From Spirometra erinaceieuropaei (lineage: Eukaryota > Platyhelminthes > Cestoda > Diphyllobothriidea > Diphyllobothriidae): a stretch of DNA of 64,000 nt. Both the position numbers and the translations under genes were made by a program. Location of the stretch: NCBI GenBank assembly GCA_902702965.1, contig CACRXP010000115.1, positions 503,807 through 567,806 on the forward strand, written 5' to 3'. Positions 1 through 12,524 of this stretch are shown one piece after another (positions within the stretch are counted from its first letter, which is position 1; each line of letters begins with the position of its first letter). The notes beneath the pieces were generated by a model that did no database searches, was not told the origin of the DNA, and worked only from the letters and a program-made list of their open reading frames with translations.

Positions 1-1338
1 TCTCCGGCATCTAAGAGTGATAAAAACAAAAGGACGTTTAGCGAAATGCTAGCATGGTACATTTTTAATGATTTTCACTATTGTCTCATGGCGTTATGTT
101 TGACTTTTGGGTTGTGCGTCATATTAGGCCTTTAGTAATCGGCCTGCCACAAAATCATTTTTCTAATTCGACGCTTTTCGCCTCAGCAGCTCATTAAATA
201 GGTAATATATAGCCTTCCGTAAATCGCACAATGACTGTGTTTTATCCCGTTAATGGATGCGGAAAGTGCGGCCCGTGTCCTGTAGGTAATTTTCCACGAA
301 TTGTGGGGTCATTTATCTGTTATTTTACGAAATGTATAACTTATTCTAAAAGACCTCGTTAATGTTTTCATGACAGTCGCGCAATGTTCAAGTAAATGGG
401 GCTCAGTAAAAAAGATCCCCAAACATACATGTTTCTCATGAATCATCTCACCAAAACTAAACCAGGCTGTAGCTTTCGACGAATTAAGATGCTGTGTGCA
501 CGTAACATGCAAATTGTCAAGTTTCCAATAGGTCACCCGAACAGTAAAATGCAATACCAGCCTTGTCGCGTCACAAATGACATTTTCCGGTAAGTCTTAA
601 TTGTGGAACAATGCAGAATTGATCTCTTTCTCGCGTGAATGAAAGACCTACAAAAAATTGGTAGACAAAATGCAGAGCTGAAATAAATTTCCAGTTGCCG
701 CTGTAGAGGTGTCCGAAGGCGTCTGCAAGGAGACCTCTGGGTTGGAGGAACTCGGAAAGAAATGGTATTGAAATAAATGTTTCATTATTGTCGTAGGATT
801 AGTAAACTTTATATCTATTGATCTCTTCACCTATGTTTTGTGCATGTACTTCATAATAGGGTGAGAACGCTTCTTACTTTAAGGCAAGATTCCCATTACG
901 GGAACGTAAAGATCAGCGATAATACTGAGAAGTTCGACGCGGGTTATAATCTTGGAAGAGAAAGAGAACTATTACCATGGGCAGGCGCACTGTGTGTAGA
1001 TGTCCGTGTACACGAATGTTTACACGGTGAGGCTAAGAAGAGATTTGATACTTTGACCCGTTTTTAAGTGTTGCTGAAAAATACTGATATTTTCCTATCG
1101 GATGTAATAGGACACGCTATTCTCTTTATGTAGCGTCTAATGTTGCCATTTTCGATCACTTTAAGGCTGCATCCTAAGATTATGAACGCACGCTGGGGTG
1201 GCCAAATAGACATAGGTATTTTGTAAAAGTGTTAATTGTTTGCTAATTTCAATTTTTAAGTTATGCATGTATAGAAAAAAGGCCGCCCGAAAAGTAATGT
1301 TTATAATTTTAAAGGCTAAAAATAACTATTTGATGATA
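1..1338. other. Intergenic AT-rich DNA, no gene recognised
   Basis: Only short frames without recognisable domains are present. Around 1,066-1,230 the sequence resembles parts of an old dispersed repeat also seen near 24,230-24,380 and 41,990-42,150 (shared words around an ATACTGATATTTTCCT-like core and CTTTCTCT/CTTCTCTTTAT). I see nothing else supportable. Confidence 0.5.
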
Positions 1339-2305
1339 TAGTACGAGGGCCTACTCATGTACTGTCAACCGAAATTACGAACTGCGTTTTTGTTTCAAAA
1401 AGATCAATAAGGTGGGTTGCAAAACTTGTCATCCTGCAGCAAAATTCCAGGATAATTTAGTCACTTCAGGAAGCCGGCTTTCGTGGTAAATTTTTTCGGC
1501 TACATGCATATCTATACCGTATGAAAGTGAATAAGCATTTTGTCTGCATCTCTCGCATTGAAGATTGATGCCAGTAACAATTTAATTATGCAAAAAATGC
1601 ATAAAAATATTTCTTCTTTTACATGTTTTTTAGAAAAGGACGTCGTTTTTCAATTTTTCAACTCATATACGGGGTGCTATTCGGGTTTAAAAAGTTTCAA
1701 ACTGGGAGACATTTTAATACCGTGAAATGGGCGTTCATAAAACGCCATTTCTCTGCATTTGCAATGTGAAGTTAGCAATGCGGCTCAATCCACTGCTAAA
1801 TTTCATGAATACATATGGTCTCCTCTTATTACCGCAGAGAAAGGTATGGTTTTCCGTACGCGGAAAATGAACGTTCTGCAGTTTGGAAATCCCAAATGCA
1901 AATACAACGGCAGATCGGGAATCGAAATTTTTCAAAAATTGGGAACGTTCACAAAACCGAATTATACCCTGCCCTGGAATATAAAATTGGATCAAGGTGT
2001 CATTTTCTACCGAATACGTAGAAAGAAATTTCTTTTAGGCATGCTTTCCACGAAATAAAATGGAATTTTAGGGACATCGACAATCGATTAGAAAAATTCA
2101 TGCTACTTAAATAGTCATGTTTTTGCAGAGAGTGGTTCTCGTATGCGGCCGCAAAGAGGTTAGCTCGAAAGTCGGCATCCTGTGGTAACTGAATTAGGAT
2201 GTTGCAAGGTGCTTGATTTTGCAACGCCCAAATAATTACTTTTTTTCAAAATGAAAACGCATTTCGTAATGTCGGTTGACGCTTTAGGAGTTAGCCGACC
2301 TACTG
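1339..2305. mobile_element. TA-flanked fold-back (MITE-like) element, copy 1
   Basis: The two ends are imperfect inverted copies. The right end, read inward on the - strand, starts TACAGTAGGTCGGCTAAC. The left end has the corresponding CTACTCATG...CAACCGAAATTACGAA...TGCGTTTT block. The same end sequence recurs in six other places in this window. Flanking TA dinucleotides (1,337-1,338 and 2,306-2,307) and ends of CAGT type suggest non-autonomous Tc1/mariner-like mobilisation. No transposase frame is present. This copy is diverged and its left end is the less certain one. Confidence 0.55.
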
Positions 2306-3729
2306 TAGCCCTTTCTTTGAGAAGCGATACAATTTTACAAATGCCATAATAATAACGGCCGGCAGATTGAGTTTGTGCGTTAGTACTGCGCTTTAATGGG
2401 CAAATTTCACGTGTCTGCTGGTCAGAACCCTATAAACCAATAAACCATGTGGTTTTCTAAAAATGCCCTCTGTGTTGGCAAGCATATTTCCACAGTATGC
2501 ATCGGATAAAAAATCAATATTGAATTGCGGAATGATGTGTAGTAAAGATACGAGAGTAAAAAAACTCTCTTGTCAAAGAAAAACGCGGTCCGATGCGCAG
2601 AGGAGGTATTCGACAAATATTAATATAGAAAATCGCCCAACTACATGGCAACGCACATCTTCCTTCTTGTTATAAACAATTTCTTTGATAGAATTGCGTG
2701 GGCACATTTTCTGCACTAAAAAACTTTCTTTGAGAAGACAGAACGAGCAATCAAAATGCAAATTTTTTGGGGACATCGGAAAAGTCTTACCTCAGTTTCT
2801 ATCATTAAGATTTTAGGAGAAAGGTCACTGATTGTGGGAAGACTTCTCCGCCCAACCCTCTAGGACTGGACGTTTAAGTTTTACGAGGAGACTTAGATAA
2901 TAAGAACATCATACGTGTGTGTTTAATAATGAAACGTCGCAGTTGATTTGTTCGAAAAACGTGAAGTGACACTGAAATCGAAAGCGAACCGTTCTGACAG
3001 ATGGGACTGCTTTTATAAAATTAAGTTAACTGGTCAACTTACGGACATGTTAACACTGTTCTGCCCTGGTATCAAAATGAGGGTAGGCACAATTGCCTAA
3101 TGACGGGCAGTAAGCCGGAACTGGACGTTGCCTTTCGCCTATGAGGTCCCTAGTTTGATTCATAGGACATGAATGCGCGAACGTCGCCTGTATTCCTTTA
3201 ATTATACTTGGTATTCCTGATCCAAGCCGACCTCAGAGCGGTCCAACGGTTCAATCAAAAAGCACTGAAATTAGTAACGTTCGGTGAATAAAGAACGCGA
3301 GTTCAAATTTTCGATTCCGAATTTCTGAGGTTAGATAAAACTGGCGGACCTTGGAAAATAAACTAGACATGTCCATTTGCGCCTCTTTTGCTTTTATCTG
3401 TCCCCGTCTGCATTTATTACACGTAGACGTATTACACTTGGACAAGTTTAAATGACACACTCAGCTTGTGAACTTTCGACCGGCCTAAGACTACATCATG
3501 CCACAGGACTTAAAGGATGTTTTGTTACATGCGGACAAAAAACGTTGGTGGATGCCTCCCCCAACTCTTACAAAAAAACATTTTAGTTTTAACATTGTAC
3601 CAATATAAATGATCAAATTCCATTCATAAAACGTTGTAATTAATAGCATGATCAAAGTTTGATGTTTAATAAGTAAACCTTGTGGCCCGGAGCGCGTTGT
3701 TGATCTTTAGTAGGCTTTATGCCCCCGCG
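2306..3729. other. Intergenic DNA, no gene recognised
   Basis: No supportable coding exon is visible. The 2,640-2,810 stretch vaguely resembles parts of the old dispersed repeat near 42.6 kb. Short frames here lack domain features. Confidence 0.45.
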
Positions 3730-4225
3730 AAGGAGTCCAAGTTTATGTTTGGGGCAAAGTGCGAAGTACCCTAGCACAAGCCCACGACAACTTTACGCTC
3801 CCAGCTTGTACACCCTAAGGATATGACTGGCTACCTCGATAGGAAAGAAGTCGTCTATAAGATCCCTTGCGACGCCTGTGATGCCGTGTATTGTGGCCAA
3901 ACGAGAGAATTTGCCTCTACACGCATCCACGAACATCAACTTGCAGTTAAGAGGCGAGAGCAACTGTCTCAAATGGCCATGCACACTTTTGATACTGGGC
4001 ACATTTTCGCATGGGACAAAACTCGCATCGGCGGGGTTTGCCCATCTAAAAAGGGTTGAGAGTTTCTTGAAAACATGCACTCCGACGAGTCATGCATCAG
4101 CAGGCCAATCGAGTTAGATGCCACGTACAAAAGTCTCAGAAAAAAGCGGAAGAGACGAAAACGATCAATATTGACTGACGCATACGACGGCAGCTTACTG
4201 GCTGAAGCACCAAATGAGTATTGAT
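3730..4225 (+). pseudogene. Penelope-like element C-terminus with GIY-YIG endonuclease domain (decayed)
   Basis: The frame beginning near 3,790 reads through LVHPKD, VVYKI, a CxxC pair, YCGQTR and IHEHQLAVKRRE, then HTFDTGH. This is the order seen in the C-terminal GIY-YIG nuclease of Penelope-like retroelements: VVY/YCG correspond to GIY/YIG, followed by the conserved Arg and the EH. A frameshift near 4,040 moves the tail into another frame. There it continues with a lysine/arginine-rich segment and ends at a TGA near 4,222. No reverse transcriptase is recognisable upstream, so this is a 5'-truncated copy. It belongs to the same subfamily as the copy at 31.8-32.8 kb rather than the one at 53 kb. 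Confidence 0.75.
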
Positions 4226-4274
4226 TTTGTAGCACGTTTGAAATTTTAATTGTTTTCTGCACATCTACTCTAGT

Positions 4275-4298
4275 CTGACGACCATAAGGGGAAACGAC
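4275..4298 (+). ncRNA. Possible degenerate hammerhead motif after PLE tail
   Basis: CTGACGA is followed by a tiny CC/GG stem with an ATAA loop, then GAAAC, 50 bp after the PLE stop. CUGANGA and GAAA are the two conserved hammerhead boxes. The expected GUC cleavage triplet reads GAC, so activity is unlikely. The position at a PLE 3' end supports the assignment. Confidence 0.3.
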
Positions 4299-7132
4299 GC
4301 CGGAAATTTACTCAATAAAGTTTTCTCTCTTTCCCAAAGAACTATTTGGTTTTCAAATTATATTTCTTGGGATGCCTGCGTTCCAATTCATTAACATTCA
4401 AACCTTTACAAACGCATTATAAACATGCTAGATTTGGCGCAGGCGAGTCAAATGGTTCACTAGAGAGGCGCCAATGTACTTTCACTTTATCTGTGTGATC
4501 TAGTTTTTAGGTTTGAATGTTTTTCCCAAATAAAACAAAATTTCTGAACTGTCCTACTTATTTAATGCGGTGGGAAGCGTTCAACCAACCGCCTCAGAAA
4601 ACTGTCGACGGCCTTATTGTCGAGCTGAATGCGATCTTTCCTGTGATAAATTTGACAAGCAGATGTGAATGCAGGACCGAAGAATAGGCATTTTTTGTGG
4701 TTTTGCTACGCAGAGCGCACAGGCGTGTGTCGGCTAACCGACTGAGAAACAACCATATTTTCTATCTGGATTTGGTCAATGACTTTCTAAAATGAGAGTT
4801 CGCGTTCTGCATGTTTGTTTACTGGAGACCGACTATCAAGATGAATACTGCCCCCTTAGGAATTAGAAACGACTGTCTAGAATCACGCGAGGAAGCTCCA
4901 CGTAATTACGCTAATCTTAGTTCTTAGTCGTGTCACAGGACAAATTAATATGGAGCACGCTACAGTTTGAAAGAAAATTGTTGTAAGGATAGGTTTTGTA
5001 ACCTAACTGGATTCAGATTGAATAGGTAGCTAATATATTTGTTTTAGAGGGAATTGCTTGGTTTTATAAATCCACTGTTAATCAAAGGTCCCTTTTATGT
5101 GTTACGCCACCCTTAGACATGACCATATGCACCGAATTGTTACTGTTTGGCCATTTTAAGTGATAAGTTGCTTGACTCGCCGTAATCCTTTTGATTTGCA
5201 TTTCATTTCGTTGTTGATTTTGTTTGCCGCAACTTAAGTTATTTCTATCGGAAGAGTAGTTGGACATTTTGTGCCGTATCGGCGCTCTCCATACTACGCG
5301 TCGTTTAAAGACCGCCGGCTGCGTTTTGGATTTACTTAGCCTCTGTCATACCACAAACGCTCTGCCTCTGAACGATTCCTCTTGACGATCGCGTAGCTCT
5401 AACTTACTTATTTCTTAAAAGATACCTGCTTATAGTCCCATTCATAAACAATAATCAGTCAGTTGAATTTAGTTGAGAGGTGGGGTTGCACAATCCGCCA
5501 CTGCAGACATAATTACCCGAAGTAATGCAGAGACTTAATCGAACTTTGACCGCGGGAATGCTGGATAATCTAGCAATGTGAAAATGGAAAGCCAGATTTC
5601 TGGAACAAAATGAAAATAACTAAAATTGAAGAGACTCGTCATAAAAGGAAACGCGGGAGTTTTTACTAGCCATCACCAGTTCCTGTCGTCAACATTGTCA
5701 GCCTAGACTAACCGAACTCACATCATTGGAGTAATTTTATGCACTCAAGTTTGATAAGTGCGCTATCTGTTGTCGCTTAGATGTTCTAAAACGCTAAAAA
5801 GCAGCTATTATGTGACTGTTGTTAAACAAACAATAAACGGGAGTAAATGGCTATTGACAATCAGAAACACCAATCAAAAAGCAATGAATTTCCGAGGTAT
5901 TAGTCCTGCATTTACGCATCAGGCACCATGAAACAGGACAAAATGTTTAATTCGATAGTGGGAATAGAGAACAAACTCCACGAAATAGTATCACAGTCAG
6001 GATAACGGCGGTTGGCCCATATTAAAATCATCATCATAATCATAATCTACATGGAGCATAATCACTGTGATCAGAACTCACGCGCAAGGGAACATAGATT
6101 TTAGGCTGAATACCGAAGCGGGGCTTTTAGGAATTGCACATTTTACAAAGTTGCCAAAAATCTATGAGAACCACAAAAACAATGAGCTCTATGATGCTGC
6201 TGTGCTTTTTCCGCAGGTAGGTAGAGGCACACCGAGGTTTCCTTTTAAAAAATAAATTCGGCCATGCAAGAACCGTTGTTGTTGGCCGCTCGCCGAATAG
6301 CAGTTTTATATAAATCCGCAGAGTAACATTCACCTTACAAGTGATTGAAATTTTGTCGGCTTTTTTCGTAATTTTGACCGTGTTTTATGCGTATTCATCC
6401 CGTCAAATCCAAAACACTCCGCCTGTATAAATTTGATTATCTCAGATCTCGTTTTACAGCATAAGCTCGGTCAAAATAGCTGATTGCCTTGCAATATGTT
6501 GTCAGGGACATGTTTATGGAAGAATACATGTGCCACTAAGATCTCTTAGGGTCCGTTTTCATAACCAAATCAGTTATTGTGCAATTTCAGGTTAATAGTA
6601 GTAAACCTTCCAATCTCCATGATAATATATTATCACAGAAATTATAATCAGGCGCAGCTGACTGTTTAATCAGTTTGCAACGGCCAGATGTTTCACGCTG
6701 CGTCTCTACTGAAGAAATCGTACGGCTCGCTGCGCTAGTTCATCACTGGACTCTCCGTTGCGGTTGGTCACATAGGCTGCGTTTTGACCAATTAGAACAC
6801 AGAGAATTCCAATTTGTCGTATCTTGTGGGCATTTTGTGATAAATGAGACGTTTTTTAAAAAATGACAACGCAACGCAAACTGCTGCAAGTTTATTGAAA
6901 AGCAGCTTGTAAGCTCCTAGTTACTCACTGATGGAATATGTTACTCATTTTTTCCTTAACCGTTAATACCCAATTTTAGACGCTGCTTCAAAACGCTTAG
7001 ATGTGGTCTGTCACTTTTCATTCAAGGCTCGAGTATCCCTTCTCATGAATACTGCAATACATCCATCTCTCTTCGGGCGAAAACAAGGACATATTTCGCC
7101 GATTCGAATCACAAAATAAACAAATAAACCAA
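4299..7132. other. Gene-poor stretch upstream of the Ig gene
   Basis: No domain-bearing frame is visible. The promoter and any signal-peptide exon of the downstream Ig gene could lie here. A candidate ATG (6,191) with a short hydrophobic run and a CAG|GTAGGT donor at 6,216/6,217 exists, but its phase does not fit the next exon. Confidence 0.4.
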
Positions 7133-10100
7133 ATGAGAAGATTTTTTGGGATTTATTTTATAAACCTGCCGGCTATGCAACTACTCATTGTGTACAAAAC
7201 CATCGCCTTGGATTTATATCACACGCGAGATTTACAGAATGAAACAAACATGCATAACTGTCAGACCTTTGATCAGGGTTTTTTTCAACCAAACAAGAAA
7301 CCCTGCTTTGCTGGAAATGTGGAGACGGAAATTGTAGCACACGCCTCCGAAAGAGTGGAACTGCAATGCTTTATTTTCAATGTAAATTTCTCAATCACTC
7401 TGGTAGGTCTGAGTCGGACGAAGTATTCATCTTTCACAGGACAGAATATGTTCAATATAGTTTGTACCACAGTTTTTACTCAATCATTCTGTGCGTTTTA
7501 CTTGCCTGTTCCTGCAAACCTTGCCGATCGTTCAACTAGCGGTTTGCAAATAACAGTCTCCTAAAGAGGCGCAACATTTTAAAATGGCAGCCGCGAAGAA
7601 AGTATAAATCGGGAATTTGCATATCTTTGACAGTAATCAAAAGGTGCTAATATGCTTCAGCGAAAAATACGTGAGATAAAATGACGATTTAATCATGATA
7701 ACCTAGACCACCGTAATTGGAAAGTATCAATCATTTAAGGTCAAAGAAGTGAACTAGTCCTCAATTTTAGGTTTCGATCATAAGGTCCGCTGCCATTTAA
7801 AAGACGCAAACCGTCAAAAAAATTTGGCCGAGGGTGTGTCAGATTATAAAAAATTATTTATACTTATGACTGAATATCCACGTTGGTCTCTACATCGTTG
7901 GCTATTACACCTGCTGTTTCGGCAAAACCAAGGCTATAATGTAAAAATGGATAGCCTAATGGCTTTTTCGAAGTGCTTTATACTATGCACCAAACATTAG
8001 GCCGTTTTTTCAGTGTTAAGTATGCTCTTATTTACTCTTTTTCCAGAGGTTGCTAATGAACCTTTTTTTCAAATTGTACATTTCGATCTTTTCAAGTCTA
8101 TTTAAACCTCATTCGATAATTTCCTAAGCAGAATTCAATTTTTACATTTTCGATGAAAAGTTGAAGAAAATAAGAATGAGATTGGGTGGCATAAAAATGC
8201 ATAAACTCGATTTTGCCGCGTTTTTAGTCAGTAAAAATCGATTTTCGTAGTTGTGCAAGATTATAAAGACATTTTAAATTGTATTAGGTAACGGGAATAG
8301 TTAATACTCCAGAGGTGGTCCAGATTTATAACGTGGAAATGTCGCGGATTTTTTTCACAATGAGTAGGATTCATGTGTCCTAAATGCAAGGTTTTTATAA
8401 GTAGACAATATCATATGCGATAATGTGACATTCGCCTTTTAGAATCATCGTCATACTTAAGTTTTGTGCTCACCAATTTGCAAAAAAAATTAAATGTCGG
8501 ACTATGCGGGGCATTCTGAATGTCTTAGGCACTCTTCACATGGAAAGGATTAAAAATACGTTTCCAAAAATTAGGGTACAATGGAGAAGACGCCAATAGT
8601 GTACTCTCAAAAAAATCTATGATGCACTAACCTGTAAAAATGTTTTAATCGATTGATTTCAACGCCTAAACGGTGCCTTTATTAACGCTCAAAGCCTTCA
8701 ATTTCCAAAATTATTCGATACAATTTCCGATGTTTTGCTAGTACCAGTCCATTCTAAACATAATGTTTATTTAAGGGAATATTTATCTATTTCAGCAGAG
8801 AAGTTTCTTACTATTGTTATGCATCCGAAATGTAAATGTTTATTTTCTCCGGAAACGTTAAAGGCACCATATAATAAATGGCAGGTAAAACGAGGATCTG
8901 TGCTCTATAACACTACTTAGAATAATTTTAACTCCTCAGTGCAATTAAGTACGTTAAATGGACCATAGTTTGTTCTATTATTTTTCACTAGCTCAATCAA
9001 AATCAAATCAATTTGCGCGATAAAATATGATATTCGGCAGCTAAATGTATTCTAACAAAGCAGTGTAAATAGTTGCAATACGTAAATTGTCATAATATTT
9101 GCCATATAACTCTAACATATAGATAGTGCTGTGTGCAAAAACAATAATTAGGGCGACTTGTTTAGGCTGGATTTCAAAATGCGAAAAGATGTATGCGCGG
9201 ATGGTCCAAATTTAACAAATGACATTCTCCTAAATCCTACAGCTTTTTAAACGTGGTCGCGACTTCTAAAATAGCCTACATTCTGCGTACTACCTATATG
9301 GTCAAAAAGATGCTGGAGGAGTTGGGTTTCACATTTAGAATCGAAAACGAAATCTGTCAAAAGCGGACCCATTGTAACTGGTTATATTATAATTTCGGGA
9401 TAGTTAATGAACATATCGCAATAATATCATGTGGCAAGCTTCATATTAAGCTTTGATATTGTTTATATACCCAATTTAAGGTGCTTTCAAAATATTTAAA
9501 TTGATTATATTAACTTTTCTATATCCAAATAGTGTAGCCAGTAAACGTTGGCTTCGAACATACTTAATTACAGCAAAGGAAATTTGAATTTTGCTTATAC
9601 ATATTGAAACGACTAAATTATCTTGGTGTACAGTGCGTGACCGATCTCATGAAATGATTGCCAATGTTCTGGAATTCTATTCTGATTAGGACTGATTGTT
9701 TAAGTGAGGTTGTTATACTGATTATCATGCAGCATTATCCTATACAATTTCTGACTCAGCAGAATTTCGGCCTTTGAATGCACTTATTTTTCACCACCTG
9801 CAGTAACTACACTAGGTAACAAATGACCACTTAAATAGCATGCATTTTTCGTATTGATTTTCGATGGTCTTATAAATTCTGATATATTTTATAGAAAACA
9901 TGCACAAAAATATGCTTGCTTATGCTCATTTGACAGGAAATAATATTGTCTTTATATTTTTCTCCCGAATTAAGCCTGTTCTTAGGTATTAAAAAGTATC
10001 CCATTTCCCGAATAAAGTTCAGTCTCGTCTGCCATTGCATCAGCGTTTACCAATTTCACTCTACAAGGCTCATGCTTTTCGCGTAAAGAAAATCATATAT

Positions 10101-11985
10101 TCCTCTATTCCTTTAAGAGGAAACCACATAGAGTTCACGAACTTTTGCAATGCATCCGGGCTGTGTCGATCATTTCATGAGGAGTATTAATAAACGGAAA
10201 TGTGCCGTCCTTCATGCATAGACATCGCACGGTCTTAAAAGTCGCATAATTAGAAACCTTTTAGAACCCAAAATATACACCTTCTTCAGGCATAAAATAT
10301 AAAGAAAATGTAATTTCCTTCCAAGTGAGCAAAAGCAAGCATATTTTGTATATGTTTTTTATAATATATATTTAAATTTTAAGAACATCGGAAATCAATA
10401 GGAAAAATGGTTGCTACGTAAGTAGCCATTTGTTATCGAGCGTGGTTACTGCAGGAGGTCCAAAAGAAGTGCGTTCAAAAGCCGACATTTTGGTGAGTCA
10501 GAAAATTTTTTTTGGATAACACTGCATGATAATCAGTATAACAACCCCACCCAAGTAATCCTTCCTAATGGAACACGCATTTCTGAATTTCGGCCAACAT
10601 TTCATGAGATAGAACACGCACCGTAGGTTATATATTCATTTGTTGGGATTCTTGAATTTGCATGCAAATAACAGGCGGTTTGTAAAATAGAGTTGAATGC
10701 TGCCGCATTGAATAGCGTTATGCTTTATAACATGCGTCTATTACAAACACTGGCTCAATGAAAATTTTAATTGCCCGCATTCAGATTTCTTGGTGGAAGA
10801 ACAATGATCTCCAGGAGCTTACACTGGGACTGGAGACACATGATCCCCGATTTAAGCTTTCCAGGCGTTTTATGGAAGACTGGAGCCTTGTTATCAGCGA
10901 CGTGCGTCTTTCGGATTCAGGCTATTACTCGTGCCAAATCAATTTCGATGACATATTGGAGAAGGTGTTTAGGCTAAGTGTCAAAGGTGAACTTCAACAT
11001 CCCATTCCTGCGCGCGCCTTAAACTTTGTACAAATGTCTGTTTATTTAATATTTGATAGGAATATTTTTTGTTTGCTTAAAACGTCTTGAGGTGAACACT
11101 CATCGTGGTATGATTTTTGAAGCGTGCGATAAACTTACCTGATTTACCGCCAGAAGGCATATTAATACACACAAGCAAATGCTTTGGCTGCGATTATAAT
11201 TTATAGTAGAAATATTTGTGAAGTTTAACAGGTTTTAAATGAATTCTTCTATCCTTGAAATGACTTACTAGATCTCATTCCCATTTAAATTTGCCGGCCT
11301 GACTTTAGTTTGCCAAAGGCGAACCTATGCATGCCAACCAATAATCCAAATAATGTCATGAGAATTTTTGCAACTTAAAAGCAGTCATTTAGATAGCAAA
11401 ATACGTTACCACAAACGAGACTTTGATTTGAGTCCTCTGAGAACGTTAGTAGCTGAAGGTTACGTTTAGAATATTGGAACTTGCAGAGCATCTCAAGGCA
11501 AACTTTCATCAAAATCCTTTGTATCACGAAACAAGCACAAAATGTATTAAATAACATCAGGCAATGGCCAATTGACATGTCAAGTTTGAATTCAAACTTG
11601 TTTGTACCACTTTGTAAAATGGTGGGCTGTTATCTCTAAGTAAACTACGTAGTGTGAACTGACATCTGATTGAATTACATTCCCCTGTTTGTTAGAAAAA
11701 CAAAATCCCAATCTTCCTGCGGACGGTCGTTTATGGAGAACAGGTCATTTCAACAAAACTCATACTGAAAAAGCTGGTATGGTTTGTACTTTGTGAAATG
11801 ATTTGGTCACTTTAGTGAATTTCATTTTGTTTAGCCACATGGAAACCCGACCGTTGTTTACATTCCACTACACGCCATTTTTCTTCTTTATGCCAAATAG
11901 TGAATTGTCGTCTCCTTTATTAAATTAAGGACCACTGCCGCCTGAAATACAGAGATACTGATACTAAGTGAGTCGACACGTCAGA

Positions 11986-12022
<37 letters not shown>

Positions 12023-12399
12023 TTCGCCAAATCGTTTTGCAATCAGACAAAATGCAAATCAGCAACGGTCTTTTCCGCAAAAGGGTGTCTACGATCCGTT
12101 GCCTTACTAACATCCGTAAAACGAACGTGTTTTACCTTTCTCTGGCATTGTCCCTGTACTTTTAAGAGACTTTTGCGTTTTCAGCTCCTAACAGTTTGCT
12201 GTTGAAGGAGTTGAGGCCGAGGGAGCGGACGCCGATAACACAGGAAAACAATATAAACGCTTTTTACAACGATGCCACAATGAACGACCAGCTGCGGATG
12301 ACATCCAGAATTTCTCTACCTCGAGTAACCTCCAATAAACCCGCTCTATGTTCTTTCCCACTTATGATCATGCTAACGGCGTTGAGGCTAGATTTCTAA
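7133..12399 (+). CDS. Single immunoglobulin-domain surface protein (lachesin/DIP/IgLON-like), spliced
   Basis: Predicted cell-surface adhesion or recognition protein. Joining exons 7,298-7,402, 10,785-10,986 and 12,185-12,399 gives one V/I-set Ig domain: VELQC (strand B Cys at 7,367), ISWW (strand C Trp at 10,791), DPRFKLS, WSLVISDV and DSGYYSC (strand F Cys at 10,932), then QIN as in Dpr/DIP/lachesin proteins. The two cysteines are 61 residues apart, normal for the fold. Intron phases match exactly (0/0, then 1/1 with a split Ala codon). After the domain come a charged stalk and a hydrophobic tail, which could be a weak GPI-attachment signal. An NFS glycosylation sequon lies in the B-C loop. 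The 5' end is uncertain: the frame stays open to an ATG at 7,133 (228 residues in total), with MRRFFGIYF at its start, but a separate signal exon is equally possible. Confidence 0.72.
7298..7402 (+). CDS. Ig gene, exon with strands A-B of the Ig domain
   Basis: The exon encodes KPCFAGNVETEIVAHASERV and then ELQC, typical of the A'-B region of an I/V-set Ig domain. It ends in phase 0 at CTG|GTAGGT, a near-consensus donor. The acceptor is placed after TTTTTTTCAACCAAACAAG because of the pyrimidine tract. AGs at 7,264, 7,276 and 7,324 are in the same phase and cannot be excluded, and the frame is open back to 7,133. Confidence 0.62.
7403..10784 (+). other. Intron of the Ig gene (3.4 kb)
   Basis: GT at 7,403 and AG at 10,783-10,784 join exons in phase 0. 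The intron hosts a TA-flanked fold-back element at 9,631-10,623, ending about 160 bp before the acceptor. Nothing else is recognisable in it. Confidence 0.6.
9631..10623. mobile_element. TA-flanked fold-back (MITE-like) element, copy 2
   Basis: The left end reads CAGTGCGTGACCGATCTCAT. The right end, on the opposite strand, reads CGGTGCGTGTTCTATCTCAT. Both are directly flanked by TA. Inverted similarity continues inward for hundreds of bases (for example GATTTTCGATGGTCTTATAA on the left against its complement near 10,385), so the element folds on itself. It has no transposase. About 993 bp. Confidence 0.75.
10785..10986 (+). CDS. Ig gene, exon with strands C-G of the Ig domain
   Basis: The acceptor TTTTAATTGCCCGCATTCAG precedes ISWWKNND. 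The exon reads 67 residues with the hallmark Trp, the L-x-I-x-D-V turn and DSGYYSCQIN, then a final strand (VFRLSVK). It ends one base into a codon at CAAAG|GTGAAC. Phase 0 entry and phase 1 exit fit the neighbouring exons. Confidence 0.82.
10987..12184 (+). other. Intron of the Ig gene (1.2 kb)
   Basis: It runs from GTGAAC to a strong acceptor, TTTTGCGTTTTCAG. It contains a TA microsatellite at about 11,990-12,019. No other feature is seen. Confidence 0.6.
11990..12019. repeat. (TA)n microsatellite
   Basis: About 15 uninterrupted TA units lie in the second intron of the Ig gene. Confidence 0.95.
12185..12399 (+). CDS. Ig gene, terminal exon (stalk, hydrophobic C-terminus, stop)
   Basis: The exon follows a strong polypyrimidine acceptor and starts with two bases (CT) that complete the codon begun by the G ending the previous exon, giving Ala. 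It adds 71 residues: a charged, Asn/Thr-rich stalk, then a hydrophobic run (ALCSFPLMIMLTALRL) ending at TAA. The hydrophobic tail could serve GPI attachment. It is short and imperfect, so this is inference. Confidence 0.65.
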
Positions 12400-12476
12400 A
12401 CCGCTTGCTGTCTTTTTTTAACTGTATAGTATCACGGAAAGTAACACTGCTTTTGTACATAACATTATTTTAAAGA

Positions 12477-12482
12477 AATAAA
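12477..12482 (+). terminator. AATAAA polyadenylation signal of the Ig gene
   Basis: A canonical AATAAA lies 78 bp after the stop codon of the terminal exon. The inverted-repeat arm begins only about 45 bp further on. Confidence 0.65.
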
Positions 12483-12524
12483 CTTATTTCTAGGTCCTTT
12501 TCCCAGTTCTTTTTGTGTACGTTC

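Noticed and set aside
6191..6216. ATG-ATG-CTG-CTG-TGC-TTT run ending in a CAG|GTAGGT donor, as a possible signal-peptide exon of the Ig gene
   Set aside because: It ends with two bases of a codon, while every plausible acceptor before the first Ig exon (7,264, 7,276, 7,297, 7,324) is phase 0. It would need an extra, unseen exon.
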